Made by a program: the position numbers and the translations under genes
In this document: piece after piece, positions 46,731 through 56,155 of the stretch
Layout of the letters: each line of letters opens with the position of its first letter
How positions within the stretch are numbered: position 1 is the first letter of the stretch
DNA from: Pseudomonas cichorii
Lineage (GTDB): Bacteria; Pseudomonadota; Gammaproteobacteria; Pseudomonadales; Pseudomonadaceae
NCBI RefSeq assembly: GCF_003700275.1
Contig: NZ_RBRE01000051.1
Coordinates: forward strand, 52,548 to 116,547
Direction: 5' to 3'
Length of the DNA stretch: 64,000 bases
Notes under the pieces: generated by a model
What the model saw: the letters and a program-made list of their open reading frames with translations, nothing else
Told to the model about the DNA's origin: nothing
The model's database searches: none

Positions 46731-47213
46731 ATGAGTGCTTTTCACGACATCACACTGAAGGCGCTGAACGGGCAGGAACTGCCTCTGGCGCCTTTCAAGA
46801 ACAAAGTGGTTCTGGTGGTCAACGTGGCCTCGAAATGCGGGCTCACACCGCAATATGCCGCGCTTGAAAGCCTTTATCAGCAGTACAAGGACAGAGGCTT
46901 CAGCATTCTGGGCCTGCCTTGCAATCAGTTTGCCGGCCAGGAGCCAGGCTCCGAGCAGGAAATCCAGGCGTTCTGTGAACTCAATTACGGCGTGACCTTT
47001 GCGCTGGGGGAAAAGCTTGAGGTCAACGGGGCGCATCGCCATCCGTTGTATCGCTTGCTGGCCGGCGAGGGTGCCGAGTTTCCTGGCGACATCACCTGGA
47101 ACTTCGAGAAGTTTCTGGTCGGTCGCAATGGCGGGGTGATCGCCCGTTTCTCGCCACGCATGGCGCCGGATGATCCTGCGGTCATCCAGGCTATCGAAAA
47201 AGCCCTGGCTTGA
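46731..47213 (+). CDS. Glutathione peroxidase (thiol peroxidase type)
   Basis: The 160-residue enzyme reduces peroxides using thioredoxin or glutathione. Start MSAFHDITLKALNG follows GGGGGAAG. The peroxidatic Cys36 is in NVASKCGLTPQY, Gln is in GLPCNQFAGQEPG (resolving Cys nearby) and Trp is in DITWNFEKFLV. The order slyD-gpx matches P. aeruginosa. Confidence 0.94.
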   Translation: MSAFHDITLKALNGQELPLAPFKNKVVLVVNVASKCGLTPQYAALESLYQQYKDRGFSILGLPCNQFAGQEPGSEQEIQAFCELNYGVTFALGEKLEVNGAHRHPLYRLLAGEGAEFPGDITWNFEKFLVGRNGGVIARFSPRMAPDDPAVIQAIEKALA

Positions 47214-47249
47214 TGCTGTCTGCCGGGCGGCATCGCGCCAGCCCGGCTT

Positions 47250-48437
47250 TCAACCTGAAACGGACTTGACGGCCTGCTCCCTGGCCTCGGCATCGTTGGC
47301 GGGACAGGCGCTGAACAACTGCTGCTCGAACTGATCGATGATCGCCGGCCAACCCTGACGGCTGGCATGCTTGCGTGCATTCAGGCGTACCCTGCGCAAT
47401 GCCTCACTGTCTTCCAGCAGCCAGCGGGCGGCATCGATGAAGGCTTCCTCATCGCCCGGCATGGCCAGCGCGCCATTGTGACCATGACGAATATGCTGCC
47501 CGGCAGCCGCTTCATCATAGGCAACCACGCCAAGCCCTGAAGCCAATGCCTCCAGCACGACATTGCCGAACGTTTCGGTCAGGCTGGGAAACAGGAACAG
47601 ATCACCGGATGCGTAATGCGTGGCAAGCGCTTCGCCGCGTTGCGTGCCGCAGAAAATCGCATCGGGGATCTGCTGTTCCAGAGCGGCACGTTGCGGTCCG
47701 TCGCCAACCACGATCAGTTTCAGATTGCGTCGCGGGTAGCTCTCTTTCAGCGCTTCAAAGCTGTTTTTGAGCAGGCTCAGATTCTTCTCCGGTGCCAGCC
47801 TGCCGACATGCATGATCGCGCTGTCACCGGTTTGTAGTCCCCAGCTTTCACGAAGCGCCTGCGAACGTCTGGACGGATGAAACAATTGGCTGTCCACGCC
47901 GCGGGACAACAGCTCTATCCGCTCGAAACCGCGTCGCTCCAGCTCTACCTTCTGACTGATGCTGGGCACCAGCGTCATGCGCGAACGATTGTGAAACCAG
48001 CGCAGGTAATGGGTCAGCAAGCGGGTAATGAAGCCCATGCCGTATTGCTGCGTGTATTGCGGGAAGTTGGTGTGAAAGCCACTGATCACCGCAATCCCCA
48101 GCCGCCTGGCCGCCCGCAGCGCCGAAAGGCCCAGCGGGCCTTCCGTGGCGATATACAACACATCCGGCCGATGCCGCTGCCAGCGGCGCAGCAACTTGTG
48201 CATCGAAGACTGACCCCATTGCAGGCCCGGATAACCGGGTATCGGCCAGCCCCGGCACAGCATCAGATCGTCGGCGGCGGTAAAGCCGGCTTCTTCACTC
48301 TGACGCGGCCGAATCAGCTCGACCCGATGGCCGCGCAAACGCAACCCGTCACAAAGCCGCCCCAAGGTATTGGCAACACCATTGATCTCGGGAGTGAAGG
48401 TTTCAGTGATAAGAGTGACATGCAGAATTTTGCTCAT
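47250..48437 (-). CDS. GT4 family glycosyltransferase
   Basis: The 395-residue protein starts MSKILHVTLITETFTPEINGVANTLGRL (split), typical of GT-B mannosyltransferases. Donor-binding blocks are HVGRLAPEKNLSLL, VVGDGPQR and FPSLTETFGNVVLEALASGL. The acceptor may be a lipid or a polysaccharide precursor, unknown here. It is convergent with glutathione peroxidase. ATG 48437 fits the family N-terminus; the frame extends upstream to 48521. Confidence 0.9.
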   Translation of the reverse strand: MSKILHVTLITETFTPEINGVANTLGRLCDGLRLRGHRVELIRPRQSEEAGFTAADDLMLCRGWPIPGYPGLQWGQSSMHKLLRRWQRHRPDVLYIATEGPLGLSALRAARRLGIAVISGFHTNFPQYTQQYGMGFITRLLTHYLRWFHNRSRMTLVPSISQKVELERRGFERIELLSRGVDSQLFHPSRRSQALRESWGLQTGDSAIMHVGRLAPEKNLSLLKNSFEALKESYPRRNLKLIVVGDGPQRAALEQQIPDAIFCGTQRGEALATHYASGDLFLFPSLTETFGNVVLEALASGLGVVAYDEAAAGQHIRHGHNGALAMPGDEEAFIDAARWLLEDSEALRRVRLNARKHASRQGWPAIIDQFEQQLFSACPANDAEAREQAVKSVSG

Positions 48438-48730
48438 GGGAACAGTCTCGGCTCGTTGCATGTCTGTTATGTGGCTGTTGGGTGATGGATTTGTGACTGT
48501 GAGATTTTCAAGGGCTGCCAAATAACTGATTTTTATTGTTTTAAAAAATCGGAGTTTTTATCTGATAAGGCTGTAGGTTTTTTCTTTAAGTGCCTGCTGT
48601 GCTCAAACGAGTGTTGAGGTCGAGTGCTTTCTGAATAACGTCAGGCTATCGAGTTTCCAATCGATAGGTGAAGACAAAGCCGGAGACGCCGGAATTGTTT
48701 TTCTGACCAGACACAGTAAGGAAGCATGAA
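48438..48730. other. AT-richer intergenic region with promoter for the FlhE-like gene
   Basis: No gene seen. An inverted repeat CTATCGA-N8-TCGATAG lies at 48646-48667. Read on the plus strand, TCAG at 48641 and ATCGATAG at 48660 are 15 bases apart, a weak match to a sigma-28 promoter (TCAA-N15-GCCGATAA). The ribosome site AAGGA is at 48719-48723. Confidence 0.5.
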
Positions 48731-49150
48731 ATGAAATTTGACTATAAAAAGTCGAAGTGGATTCGCTCGGCCTCGGGAATTGTGCTGGCGTTTTCAGGGT
48801 ATTCAGAAATGGCTATGGCTGGTAGCTATCAATCCTCGGTAAATTTACCAACGGTTCATTCGCGCGGATATCTCTATACCGCCAATATTCCATTGCGCGG
48901 AGCACCCCCAGAAGGTGCGTGGATCAAGAATGTCAGTTGGAACTGGAATGTGACGGGATGGCCGCGAGGGCTGGAGGTTGAATTGTGCCAAGCCAATAAC
49001 TGCATTGATATTTCTCGTATGCGTGTTGGCTCTACTCAGGTTTTTAGAGGCCAGCTTGCCAATAGATGTTTTTATTATTCAATCAAAGTGAGTGGTGCCG
49101 GCACTGTTCCTGTGGCCGGACAATTTGGTCGTATCACCGTAGATTGGTAA
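48731..49150 (+). CDS. FlhE-like exported protein (orphan)
   Basis: The 139-residue protein has a signal peptide ending AMA-G31. The mature part follows the FlhE pattern: SRGYLYTANIPLRG near the start, LEVELCQANNCIDI (C86, C91), GSTQVFRG, then VSGAGTVP and a final VDW strand. FlhE is a flagellum-associated periplasmic protein encoded behind flhBA in enterobacteria. Here it stands alone, far from other flagellar genes, in low-GC sequence. Family assignment is from pattern comparison in memory, not a search. Confidence 0.72.
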   Translation: MKFDYKKSKWIRSASGIVLAFSGYSEMAMAGSYQSSVNLPTVHSRGYLYTANIPLRGAPPEGAWIKNVSWNWNVTGWPRGLEVELCQANNCIDISRMRVGSTQVFRGQLANRCFYYSIKVSGAGTVPVAGQFGRITVDW

Positions 49151-49194
49151 CGGCTATCCCCCTCTCAATTCGAGAGGGGGATAGCTTGCTCTTT

Positions 49195-49698
49195 CTACCA
49201 ATGGGCCATGTCTTTGAACTTCTGAGGAAGGCTGTCATTGAAATCCAGGATTTTCTCCAGAATTTTCGCAGGTGGTGTACCTTTCAAAAGCTCTGTTTCG
49301 TAGAGTTTTCCACGAAGCTTTTGTACCGAAGACATCGTTTTTGCAAAGTACAGTTTTGTTTCGTCAGTGACTATCTGGCCGGTTGTGGTATAGCGGATGA
49401 TTGGGTAGTCAGTGACATCCAACAACTCAAACACCAACGAGTTATAAGCGTAGTCATGCGCCATCTTTGCTGCTTGAAGCGGGTCATTGTTCGCCTCTTC
49501 AAGAAGTTCAGAGCGAAATGTTGACCCCCTGGGAAACGTATCTCTTCTTCCCTGGCTGATTGCCGAATCCTTGCCCTGAGCCGCATTCAATACTTGCCTG
49601 AACGACATCCCTTCTTCGGTTTGCGCAGTGGCTGTGATTTTTGATCGCGCCCCCATGCTTGTGACATTGATAAATGGCGAATTGGTATGAGTTTGCAT
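49195..49698 (-). CDS. Unrecognised small protein, second in a two-gene operon
   Basis: The 167-residue protein starts MQTHTNSPFINVTSMGARSK, with GGAG six bases upstream. It has no signal peptide or membrane segment. The N-terminus is polar and disordered-looking for about 30 residues, followed by MSFRQVLNAAQG (31-42), then a helical part ending DSLPQKFKDMAHW. The motif F-x-Q-V-L at 33-37 also appears at about the same place in the proteins at 49716 and 56982. It follows the gene at 50039 by 17 bases. I do not recognise a family. Confidence 0.7.
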   Translation of the reverse strand: MQTHTNSPFINVTSMGARSKITATAQTEEGMSFRQVLNAAQGKDSAISQGRRDTFPRGSTFRSELLEEANNDPLQAAKMAHDYAYNSLVFELLDVTDYPIIRYTTTGQIVTDETKLYFAKTMSSVQKLRGKLYETELLKGTPPAKILEKILDFNDSLPQKFKDMAHW

Positions 49699-49715
49699 TT
49701 CCGACTCCGTTCAGC

Positions 49716-50039
49716 CTAAATAGCATCTTGCTTGATTTGACAGCTCCGCTGGCTCGTCACTCTTTCCAGAGCAGCAGGCTGTGGCTCGAAGTCCTTGTCG
49801 TTGACTGCCGATTTCCTTTGCTCCGGGCTCATGTTCTGCATGAAGAAGGTGGAGCGCGGTTGCACCAGACGAGTCAGCGTTGCGGCTAAGGGAATGATGG
49901 CGGTTCCTGGGCCTGATGTTGCTTTTTTGACCTCACTGAAAACCTGGGCAAAACGGTTGGTGCGCGGTTCTGGGATTCTTTCCAATGCGGCAGGTTTATA
50001 AGTGCTTTGTGCAGCGGCAGTTTTTGTTTTGACTTCCAT
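49716..50039 (-). CDS. Unrecognised small protein, first in a two-gene operon
   Basis: The 107-residue protein starts MEVKTKTAAAQSTYKPAALE with an ideal AGGAGG site. PAALERI near residue 17 and PAALERV near the C-terminus form an internal repeat of six residues. Between them lie FAQVFSEVKKATSGPG (30-45) and a hydrophobic AIIPLAATLTRLV. No signal peptide. The N-terminal charge pattern resembles secreted or assembly proteins, but I do not recognise a family. It is followed after 16-17 bases by the gene ending at 49195 and is convergent with the FlhE-like gene. Confidence 0.7.
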   Translation of the reverse strand: MEVKTKTAAAQSTYKPAALERIPEPRTNRFAQVFSEVKKATSGPGTAIIPLAATLTRLVQPRSTFFMQNMSPEQRKSAVNDKDFEPQPAALERVTSQRSCQIKQDAI

Positions 50040-50378
50040 GGTGTTGCCTCCTGTGTGTTTATTACAGGAGAGCAAAGAGGGTGCCAATTATTGTGTTCTG
50101 TTTGCGGTGAAATTTTATATCCAGTATTTTCTGGTGTTTGGTAAGTGTCCTACATAATATTCCTACACGTTGCTTTTTGTAGGCGTGTCGGCAAGGTGTT
50201 GCCTGTAGCGGTAATATATTGCCAGGGCGGTATTTGGATATTGGGTAGGAAGTAAAAGGCTATTCTTTTTATTATGTAGGATGCTTCTTTTAGTTGTTTG
50301 ATTTTTTCAAGTTACCACCTTGTAGGAGCGCGCTTGCCCGCGACCGGGGTCTGACAGGCTACGCGCGCTTCTCTCGAA
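50040..50378. other. AT-rich intergenic region with a divergent REP copy
   Basis: No gene seen. Long A/T runs make the region clearly lower in GC than the flanking housekeeping genes. At 50321-50346 lies GTAGGAGCGCGCTTGCCCGCG, a REP of a different sequence class from the others in the window. The promoter for the two small genes should be at the left end. Confidence 0.55.
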
Positions 50379-51107
50379 TCAGCCGCGTTCCCTCACCCAG
50401 AACAACGTCGCCCCGGCCACCGCTGCCGGCATCATCACGATATTGAGCATCGGTACCAGCAATGCCAGATAAACGATGCCGCCGAAACTCAGGCTCTGCC
50501 AGCGTTTGCTTTTCAGCCAGTCGAGCATTTCGTTCCAGCCCAGTTTGTGGTTATCCGCCGGGTAATCGATGTACTGGATAGCCATCATCCAGATCCCGAA
50601 CAGCAGCCAGAGCGGAGCAGCGATCAGGTTGACCACCGGAATAAACGACAGAATGAACAGCCCGATGATGCGCGGCAGCATGTAACCCAGCTTGCGCGCC
50701 TCGCGGGCCATGGTGCGTGGGATCATGGCGGCCAGTTCGGCCCAGCTGAAATCGGGCGATGTGTCCTTTCCACGAATCACGGCCTCGACCTTTTCCGATA
50801 GAAAGCCATTGAACGGCGCAGCGATGATGTTGGCGATCATGGTGAAGGTAAAAAACACCATCAGCAGGACCAGCACCACGAACAGCGGCCAGAGGATATA
50901 GCTCAGGAAACTCAGCCAGTGCGGCAGGCTCGGCATGAAGGCATCGACCCAGATGCCGAACTGATGCATGGCCAGGTAGACCATGCCGCCGAACAGTATC
51001 AGGTTGATGCTCAGCGGCAGCAGGACGAACAGGCGCAGGCCGGGACTGAGGATCAGTTTCAGGCCTTCACTCAGGTATTGCGGGCCTGTCAGGGCAGGGG
51101 CGGGCAT
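50379..51107 (-). CDS. cysZ: CysZ/EI24-family membrane protein
   Basis: The 242-residue inner-membrane protein has four or more hydrophobic segments and the EI24/CysZ layout ([24 protein letters not shown], split, and [15 protein letters not shown]). CysZ imports sulfate for cysteine synthesis. Start [12 protein letters not shown] is chosen; the frame runs upstream to 51182. It is not next to cys genes here. Confidence 0.85.
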   Translation of the reverse strand: MPAPALTGPQYLSEGLKLILSPGLRLFVLLPLSINLILFGGMVYLAMHQFGIWVDAFMPSLPHWLSFLSYILWPLFVVLVLLMVFFTFTMIANIIAAPFNGFLSEKVEAVIRGKDTSPDFSWAELAAMIPRTMAREARKLGYMLPRIIGLFILSFIPVVNLIAAPLWLLFGIWMMAIQYIDYPADNHKLGWNEMLDWLKSKRWQSLSFGGIVYLALLVPMLNIVMMPAAVAGATLFWVRERG

Positions 51108-51334
51108 GGCAGCCTCCGAAAAAGGAAAACGCCCGACCTTACCGGCTTTGCGGGGCGCTTGAAAGAGTTGTTGAGGGTGCAATCAGCAGCATTGCACAGC
51201 CGCCGCAGCACAGTTGTGCATAGAAGTGGCCTATGAGGTGGATTGTGAATCGATATTTCCTTACCCTTCCTCACCCCGATAGGCTTTGCAGCACTTTATT
51301 GACCTATCCTTTTCAACTTTTGATGGAGTCATCA

Positions 51335-51934
51335 ATGAGCGTACTGGTAAACAAGGCAGCCCCGGATTTTGACGCGGCTGCTGTACTGGGCGACGGTTCG
51401 ATCGTCGACAGCTTCAAGCTGTCCTCGCTGCGCGGTAAATATGTGGTCCTGTTTTTCTGGCCTCTGGATTTCACCTTCGTTTGCCCTTCTGAAATCATTG
51501 CCCACAATAACCGTATCGCCAAATTCCGCGAACTGGGTGTGGAAGTGGTCGGTGTGTCCATCGACTCGCAATTCACTCACTACGCATGGCGCAGTACTCC
51601 AGTCGAGAAAGGCGGTATTGGTGAGGTCGAGTTCACCATGGTTGCCGACGTCAAGCATGAGATCACCCGTGCCTACGGTATCGAGCACGACGCGGGCGTT
51701 GCCCTGCGTGCTTCGTTCCTGATCGACAAGGCTGGCGTGGTACAGCATCAAGTGGTCAACAACCTGCCACTGGGCCGTGACGTGGACGACATGGTGCGTC
51801 TGGTCGAAGCCTTGCAGTTCACCGAAGAGAACGGTGAAGTCTGCCCGGCTGGCTGGCGTCCTGGCCAGAAAGGCATGAAGGCTGACGCTCAGGGCGTTGC
51901 CGATTACCTGGCCTCGAACGCCAAGAGCTTGTAA
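51335..51934 (+). CDS. Peroxiredoxin (AhpC-like 2-Cys)
   Basis: The 199-residue protein reduces peroxides. The peroxidatic Cys50 is in DFTFVCPSEI and the resolving Cys170 is in GEVCPAGW, the typical 2-Cys arrangement. Start MSVLVNKAAPDFDA follows TGGAG by 8 bases. The next gene, trxB, can supply reducing power via thioredoxin, though a terminator separates them. Confidence 0.93.
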   Translation: MSVLVNKAAPDFDAAAVLGDGSIVDSFKLSSLRGKYVVLFFWPLDFTFVCPSEIIAHNNRIAKFRELGVEVVGVSIDSQFTHYAWRSTPVEKGGIGEVEFTMVADVKHEITRAYGIEHDAGVALRASFLIDKAGVVQHQVVNNLPLGRDVDDMVRLVEALQFTEENGEVCPAGWRPGQKGMKADAQGVADYLASNAKSL

Positions 51935-51972
51935 TACGTCGCTGCGGCTCCGGCCGCAGCTTCAGAACTTTC

Positions 51973-52025
51973 AGGATTGCCGAGTTACAGAGCGCTTCCC
52001 CAAGTGCTTCGGCAGTCCTTTTTTA
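51973..52025 (+). terminator. Rho-independent terminator after the peroxiredoxin gene
   Basis: AGGATTGCCGA pairs with TCGGCAGTCCT over 11 positions, with an inner AGCGCTT/AAGTGCT stem in the loop and a TTTTTTA tail. It separates the peroxiredoxin gene from trxB. A smaller GCTGCGG/CCGCAGC hairpin lies just before it, near 51941-51960. Confidence 0.87.
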
Positions 52026-52065
52026 TCCAGCCGTTCCGACCGCGGCACAAACGGCCGGTCGATAG

Positions 52066-53037
<972 letters not shown>

Positions 53038-53046
53038 TCCAGGCTT

Positions 53047-53209
53047 CCGCTCCCGCTCTGTGGGAGCGGATTCATCCGCCTCTTCGCGAATGAATTGCTC
53101 CTACCGAGCGAAATTCTGTGGGAGCGGATTTATCCGCGAAGACGGTATACCGGACGATGCATTACTTGCGCATGTACCGGCCTCTTCGCGAATGAATTCG
53201 CTCCTACAG
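53047..53209. repeat. Cluster of four REP cores
   Basis: Four copies of the REP core alternate in direction: GGAGCGGATTCATCCGC at 53053, CGCGAATGAATTGCTCC at 53086, GGAGCGGATTTATCCGCG at 53121 and CGCGAATGAATTCGCTCC at 53187. It lies between the convergent trxB and HopJ-like genes and is the largest REP array in the window. Confidence 0.88.
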
Positions 53210-53234
53210 TCATTTGAAATGTGCGAAAAACCAA

Positions 53235-53576
53235 TCAGCCCTTAGGCTTCAACGGCTCGCCTTCAAACTTCACACCGGCCAGGCCATGGGCGATCAATGC
53301 CCGGATATTGCCGTGGTCGCTGCCTTCCGGCGTCGCCTGTACCGAGCGGTAATGCTCTCCGAAAGCCAGCAAGGCTTCTTCGTCGCTCAAACCTTCCAGC
53401 AACGCCAGGCCCAGGGTCTTGCACGAGCCTTCGTTCTGGCCTGCGGCATTTTCGACGCTGCCATTGCGGAACGCCTGAGGCTGGTAGTCATAACCCGCCG
53501 CGATGAAGGCGAGGGTATCGGCAAAAGCGTGTTCGCCGCTCTTGAGGCTGGTGCGCAGGGTATTCAGATCAGTCAT
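53235..53576 (-). CDS. HopJ type III effector family protein
   Basis: The 113-residue protein starts MTDLNTLRTSLKSGEHAFADT and contains FRNGSVENAAGQNEGSCKTLGLALL (split) and SDEEALLAFGEHYRSV, the signature of the HopJ (HopPmaJ) family. The name comes from a P. syringae protein, but homologues occur widely in Gammaproteobacteria as chromosomal housekeeping-like genes. No Hrp promoter is seen here. The start overlaps the DUF1244 stop (ATGA), so it belongs to the folM-DUF1244-hopJ operon. Confidence 0.88.
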   Translation of the reverse strand: MTDLNTLRTSLKSGEHAFADTLAFIAAGYDYQPQAFRNGSVENAAGQNEGSCKTLGLALLEGLSDEEALLAFGEHYRSVQATPEGSDHGNIRALIAHGLAGVKFEGEPLKPKG

Positions 53577-53866
53577 GCCTGGTTTCCTTTGTCGAACGCC
53601 GCTTTCTGTTCGGCGCTGGTTTCTTTCTGGTATTGGGCTTTCCACTCGTTGTACGGCATGCCGTAAACCACTTCGCGGGCATCGTCGAGGCTGACCTCGA
53701 TCTGTCTCTCGTCGGCGGCGGCCTTGTACCACTTGGACAGGCAGTTGCGGCAGAAACCGGAGAGGTTCATCAGGTCGATGTTCTGGACGTCCTTGCGGCT
53801 GTCCAGGTGCGCGACCAGTCGGCGGAAGGCCGCGGCTTCAAGTTCCAGACGTTGTTGTTCGGTCAT
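53573..53866 (-). CDS. DUF1244 domain-containing protein
   Basis: The 97-residue protein starts MTEQQRLELEAAAFRRLVAHL. DUF1244 markers are DVQNIDLMNLSGFCRNCLSKWY and the YGMPYNEWKAQY end. CRNC suggests metal or redox chemistry. Function unknown. It overlaps the HopJ-family gene by 4 bases and lies 37 bases after folM. Confidence 0.9.
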   Translation of the reverse strand: MTEQQRLELEAAAFRRLVAHLDSRKDVQNIDLMNLSGFCRNCLSKWYKAAADERQIEVSLDDAREVVYGMPYNEWKAQYQKETSAEQKAAFDKGNQA

Positions 53867-53903
53867 GATGGACTCGCTCAAAGGTGGGTTGAGAGTCGAC
53901 GAC

Positions 53904-54602
53904 TCATTCACTGGACCTGCCTTTCTTCAGGTGTCGGCCGCCATTGATGACGACGCTGTTGCCTGTGGTGTAGCGGGCAGCCAGCAGATAGAAGACGGCT
54001 TCGATCAGGGGCTCTGCGCCGGGCTCGAATTGCAGCAGCGCCTTTTTCAGGGTCTGGCGCCGATATTCTTCGTCACTGTCCGGCTTGAGGATCAACAACC
54101 CCGGCAGTATCGCGTTGACACGTATGTCGGGGGCATATTTTTCGGCGAAGGACAGCACCATGTTCTGCAGGGCGGCCTTGGTGGCGGCATAGGCGATATG
54201 GCTTTTGCTGCCGCGTGACGAAGTGTCGTCGCAGATATGGATGATGTCGGCTTTTTCCGGCCTGGCCAGCAATTGCCCCAAGGCCTGATTCAGATGGTAA
54301 GGCGCTTCGACATGGAGCTTGAACATGATGTTCAGGTTTTCCAGGCTATCGTCCAGCCACAGCGAAGCGTTGTGGATGATTGCGCGCAGACCGTCGTAAT
54401 TCGAGGTGATGTAGTCGATCAGTGCCAGACGATCCTGCTCGATGCCCAGATCGGCCTGGAACTGCACGATATTGGGGTGAGGCGAATGCTGTTTCAGGGT
54501 GCGGCTGGCGCTGATGACGGTATAGCCTGCTTCTGCCAACCGTAGGGCAAGTTCCAGGCCGACTCGTTGGCTGGCGCCGGTTACAAGGATTGTCTTATTC
54601 AT
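53904..54602 (-). CDS. folM: Dihydromonapterin/dihydrofolate reductase FolM
   Basis: The 232-residue pteridine-reductase-like SDR starts MNKTILVTGASQRVGLELALRL. Catalytic YAATKAAL and the FolM-typical IIHNASLWL and VVINGGRHLKKGRS are present. FolM supplies tetrahydromonapterin, cofactor of phenylalanine hydroxylase in Pseudomonas, and acts as an alternative DHFR. It heads the folM-DUF1244-hopJ operon. In P. aeruginosa folM is next to folE; here it is not. Confidence 0.88.
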   Translation of the reverse strand: MNKTILVTGASQRVGLELALRLAEAGYTVISASRTLKQHSPHPNIVQFQADLGIEQDRLALIDYITSNYDGLRAIIHNASLWLDDSLENLNIMFKLHVEAPYHLNQALGQLLARPEKADIIHICDDTSSRGSKSHIAYAATKAALQNMVLSFAEKYAPDIRVNAILPGLLILKPDSDEEYRRQTLKKALLQFEPGAEPLIEAVFYLLAARYTTGNSVVINGGRHLKKGRSSE

Positions 54603-54740
54603 GCGGTGCAGTTGGCTTCAAGGTTTTGCGAGCATGAGACCTGCCCGACTCAAAGGCTCCAGCATAACTGAAGTTCGGCCAAGAGTGCGGGCAAGCTCTT
54701 GAAACACCGGTTTACCCGAAGCCATCGAAACGTGGAAGCC

Positions 54741-55310
54741 TCAATGATTGCCAACCGATTCGCCGGTGGTGGCTGGCGCGGCAGGAACCTTGTTCAGCCA
54801 GTTGGCAAGCAAGTGGGTCGACAGCGGTATGAACAGATAAACCATCAATGGCGTGAGAATCAGGGTGCTGATCATGATGCGGGGCGCCAGCGCCAGATGA
54901 TCGAGCAGCGGCCCCAGCAGAAAATTGAAGATCAGAGACACCGGAAAGAACGCCAGCCAGATGGCTACGGCCTGTTTCCAGCGTGGCGGGCGCTGGTTGG
55001 CGGCTCCGAACCAGCCATCGATTCCACTGACCCGGCGCTCCGAGGGCTGGGCAAACAAGCCGCTGCCGCGCACCAACCAGGAGCGTCGCGAGGCCGAGTG
55101 CTCCCAGGCGTGCATGGTCTGCGCATCGGTGAAACGAAAAATGATCTGGAATTCATCATCGCCGGGAGGTGGCGCGAGCACACCGGAGCCCAGATATCCG
55201 GGAAAGTCGGTAGCCAGTTGTTCGCCTTCGTGCAGCCAGTTCATGAGCTCCTGATAACGGCCATGGGCGACGCGACGGGCAACCATCAAAGTGACGGGAT
55301 GGGTAGACAT
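54741..55310 (-). CDS. Antibiotic biosynthesis monooxygenase-domain membrane protein
   Basis: The 189-residue protein has an N-terminal ABM-type ferredoxin-like domain of about 95 residues (VTLMVARRVAHGRYQELMNWL, split; FPGYLGSGVLAPP; EFQIIFRF) and then three membrane segments from about residue 115. The catalytic role is unverified; many such proteins bind haem or quinones. Start MSTHPVTLMV. No operon partner is close. Confidence 0.82.
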   Translation of the reverse strand: MSTHPVTLMVARRVAHGRYQELMNWLHEGEQLATDFPGYLGSGVLAPPPGDDEFQIIFRFTDAQTMHAWEHSASRRSWLVRGSGLFAQPSERRVSGIDGWFGAANQRPPRWKQAVAIWLAFFPVSLIFNFLLGPLLDHLALAPRIMISTLILTPLMVYLFIPLSTHLLANWLNKVPAAPATTGESVGNH

Positions 55311-55549
55311 TGTGTATCTCCGATAGACGAGTGAGATTCCCGGGTAGGGAAGTCACATGACACGGCTCCGGGGTGGTGGGGCTGTGTCAGTTTCGCGTTA
55401 AAACAAGCAAGGATTGTTCCTGATGCACGCAGCAGCATGTTATCGAAGCGGTTCGCGTGGCGCGCAGAATGTGACCGCATGGCTGGCGGCTTGCAAGCCC
55501 TGTTGGTCGGGTGCGGGGAGAACGGCGAAGCGGGGGAGAGTGCTACAAG

Positions 55550-56155
55550 TCAGCGATGCATGCCGGGGTGCAGGCGTTGATGCTGTTTCTGAAGGTAGCG
55601 AAGCAGGCGTTCGGCGTCTTCCTTGTTGTCCTGGTCCAGTCGATAACCGCCCAGACCATTTTCCGTCACTCGCACCAGGCTTCCCTTTATCGGAATCGGG
55701 GCGTGGCCCGGCGGGTTGAACCAGGCGCTGAATTGCCTGGGCAGTTTTCTCTGCCTGCGCTGCTCAAGTAGAACGCCCTTGAACGAAACCTCATGAATCC
55801 ACAGGGAAGTCAGCGAGCCGCTTTCGGTTTCCAGCGCAACCGGCTCAGGCAGGATAAAGCGCCATGGGCGGGTTTGCGGGCCTTCCTCATAAATGCTCGG
55901 GGTGCCGAGTTCCAGGTGCAGGGCATGGAACTCATCTTCGACCAGATGCAGGGGAAAGTTCATCTGCTGGTCTTCAAACTGGGCGTGGATCGTCACCTGC
56001 TCATGGGCCGCCAGACGAGTCAGCAGGTTCTGGATCTGAGCGCCACCATTCACCATCAGGCTGCGCGTGCTGTCACGCACGTTGAGCCTGGGGTTGTGCT
56101 GCATGCTCTGGATGAAATCCAGTTCAGCCTGGGTGAGGATCGAGTCGGGCTGCAT
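55550..56155 (-). CDS. PilZ/YcgR-like flagellar brake protein (degenerate)
   Basis: The 201-residue protein starts MQPDSILTQAELDFIQSM. The N-terminal half resembles the YcgR domain. The C-terminal part has HEVSFKGVLL near residues 121-130, which fits the PilZ D/N-x-S-x-x-G motif in shape, but the first position is His-Glu-Val and the usual RxxxR before it is only RPWR at 96-99. It may bind c-di-GMP weakly or not at all. It is divergent from the flavodoxin gene. Confidence 0.6.
   Translation of the reverse strand: MQPDSILTQAELDFIQSMQHNPRLNVRDSTRSLMVNGGAQIQNLLTRLAAHEQVTIHAQFEDQQMNFPLHLVEDEFHALHLELGTPSIYEEGPQTRPWRFILPEPVALETESGSLTSLWIHEVSFKGVLLEQRRQRKLPRQFSAWFNPPGHAPIPIKGSLVRVTENGLGGYRLDQDNKEDAERLLRYLQKQHQRLHPGMHR

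Noticed and set aside
50103..50141. Possible sigma-28 promoter for the two small genes on the minus strand
   Set aside because: CCAA-N15-GGATATAA has the right spacing but matches only 5 of 8 bases in the -10, too weak to list.
53235..53576. HopJ-family gene as evidence of a type III secretion locus
   Set aside because: No hrp box, chaperone or T3SS gene is nearby and the gene sits in a folM operon.
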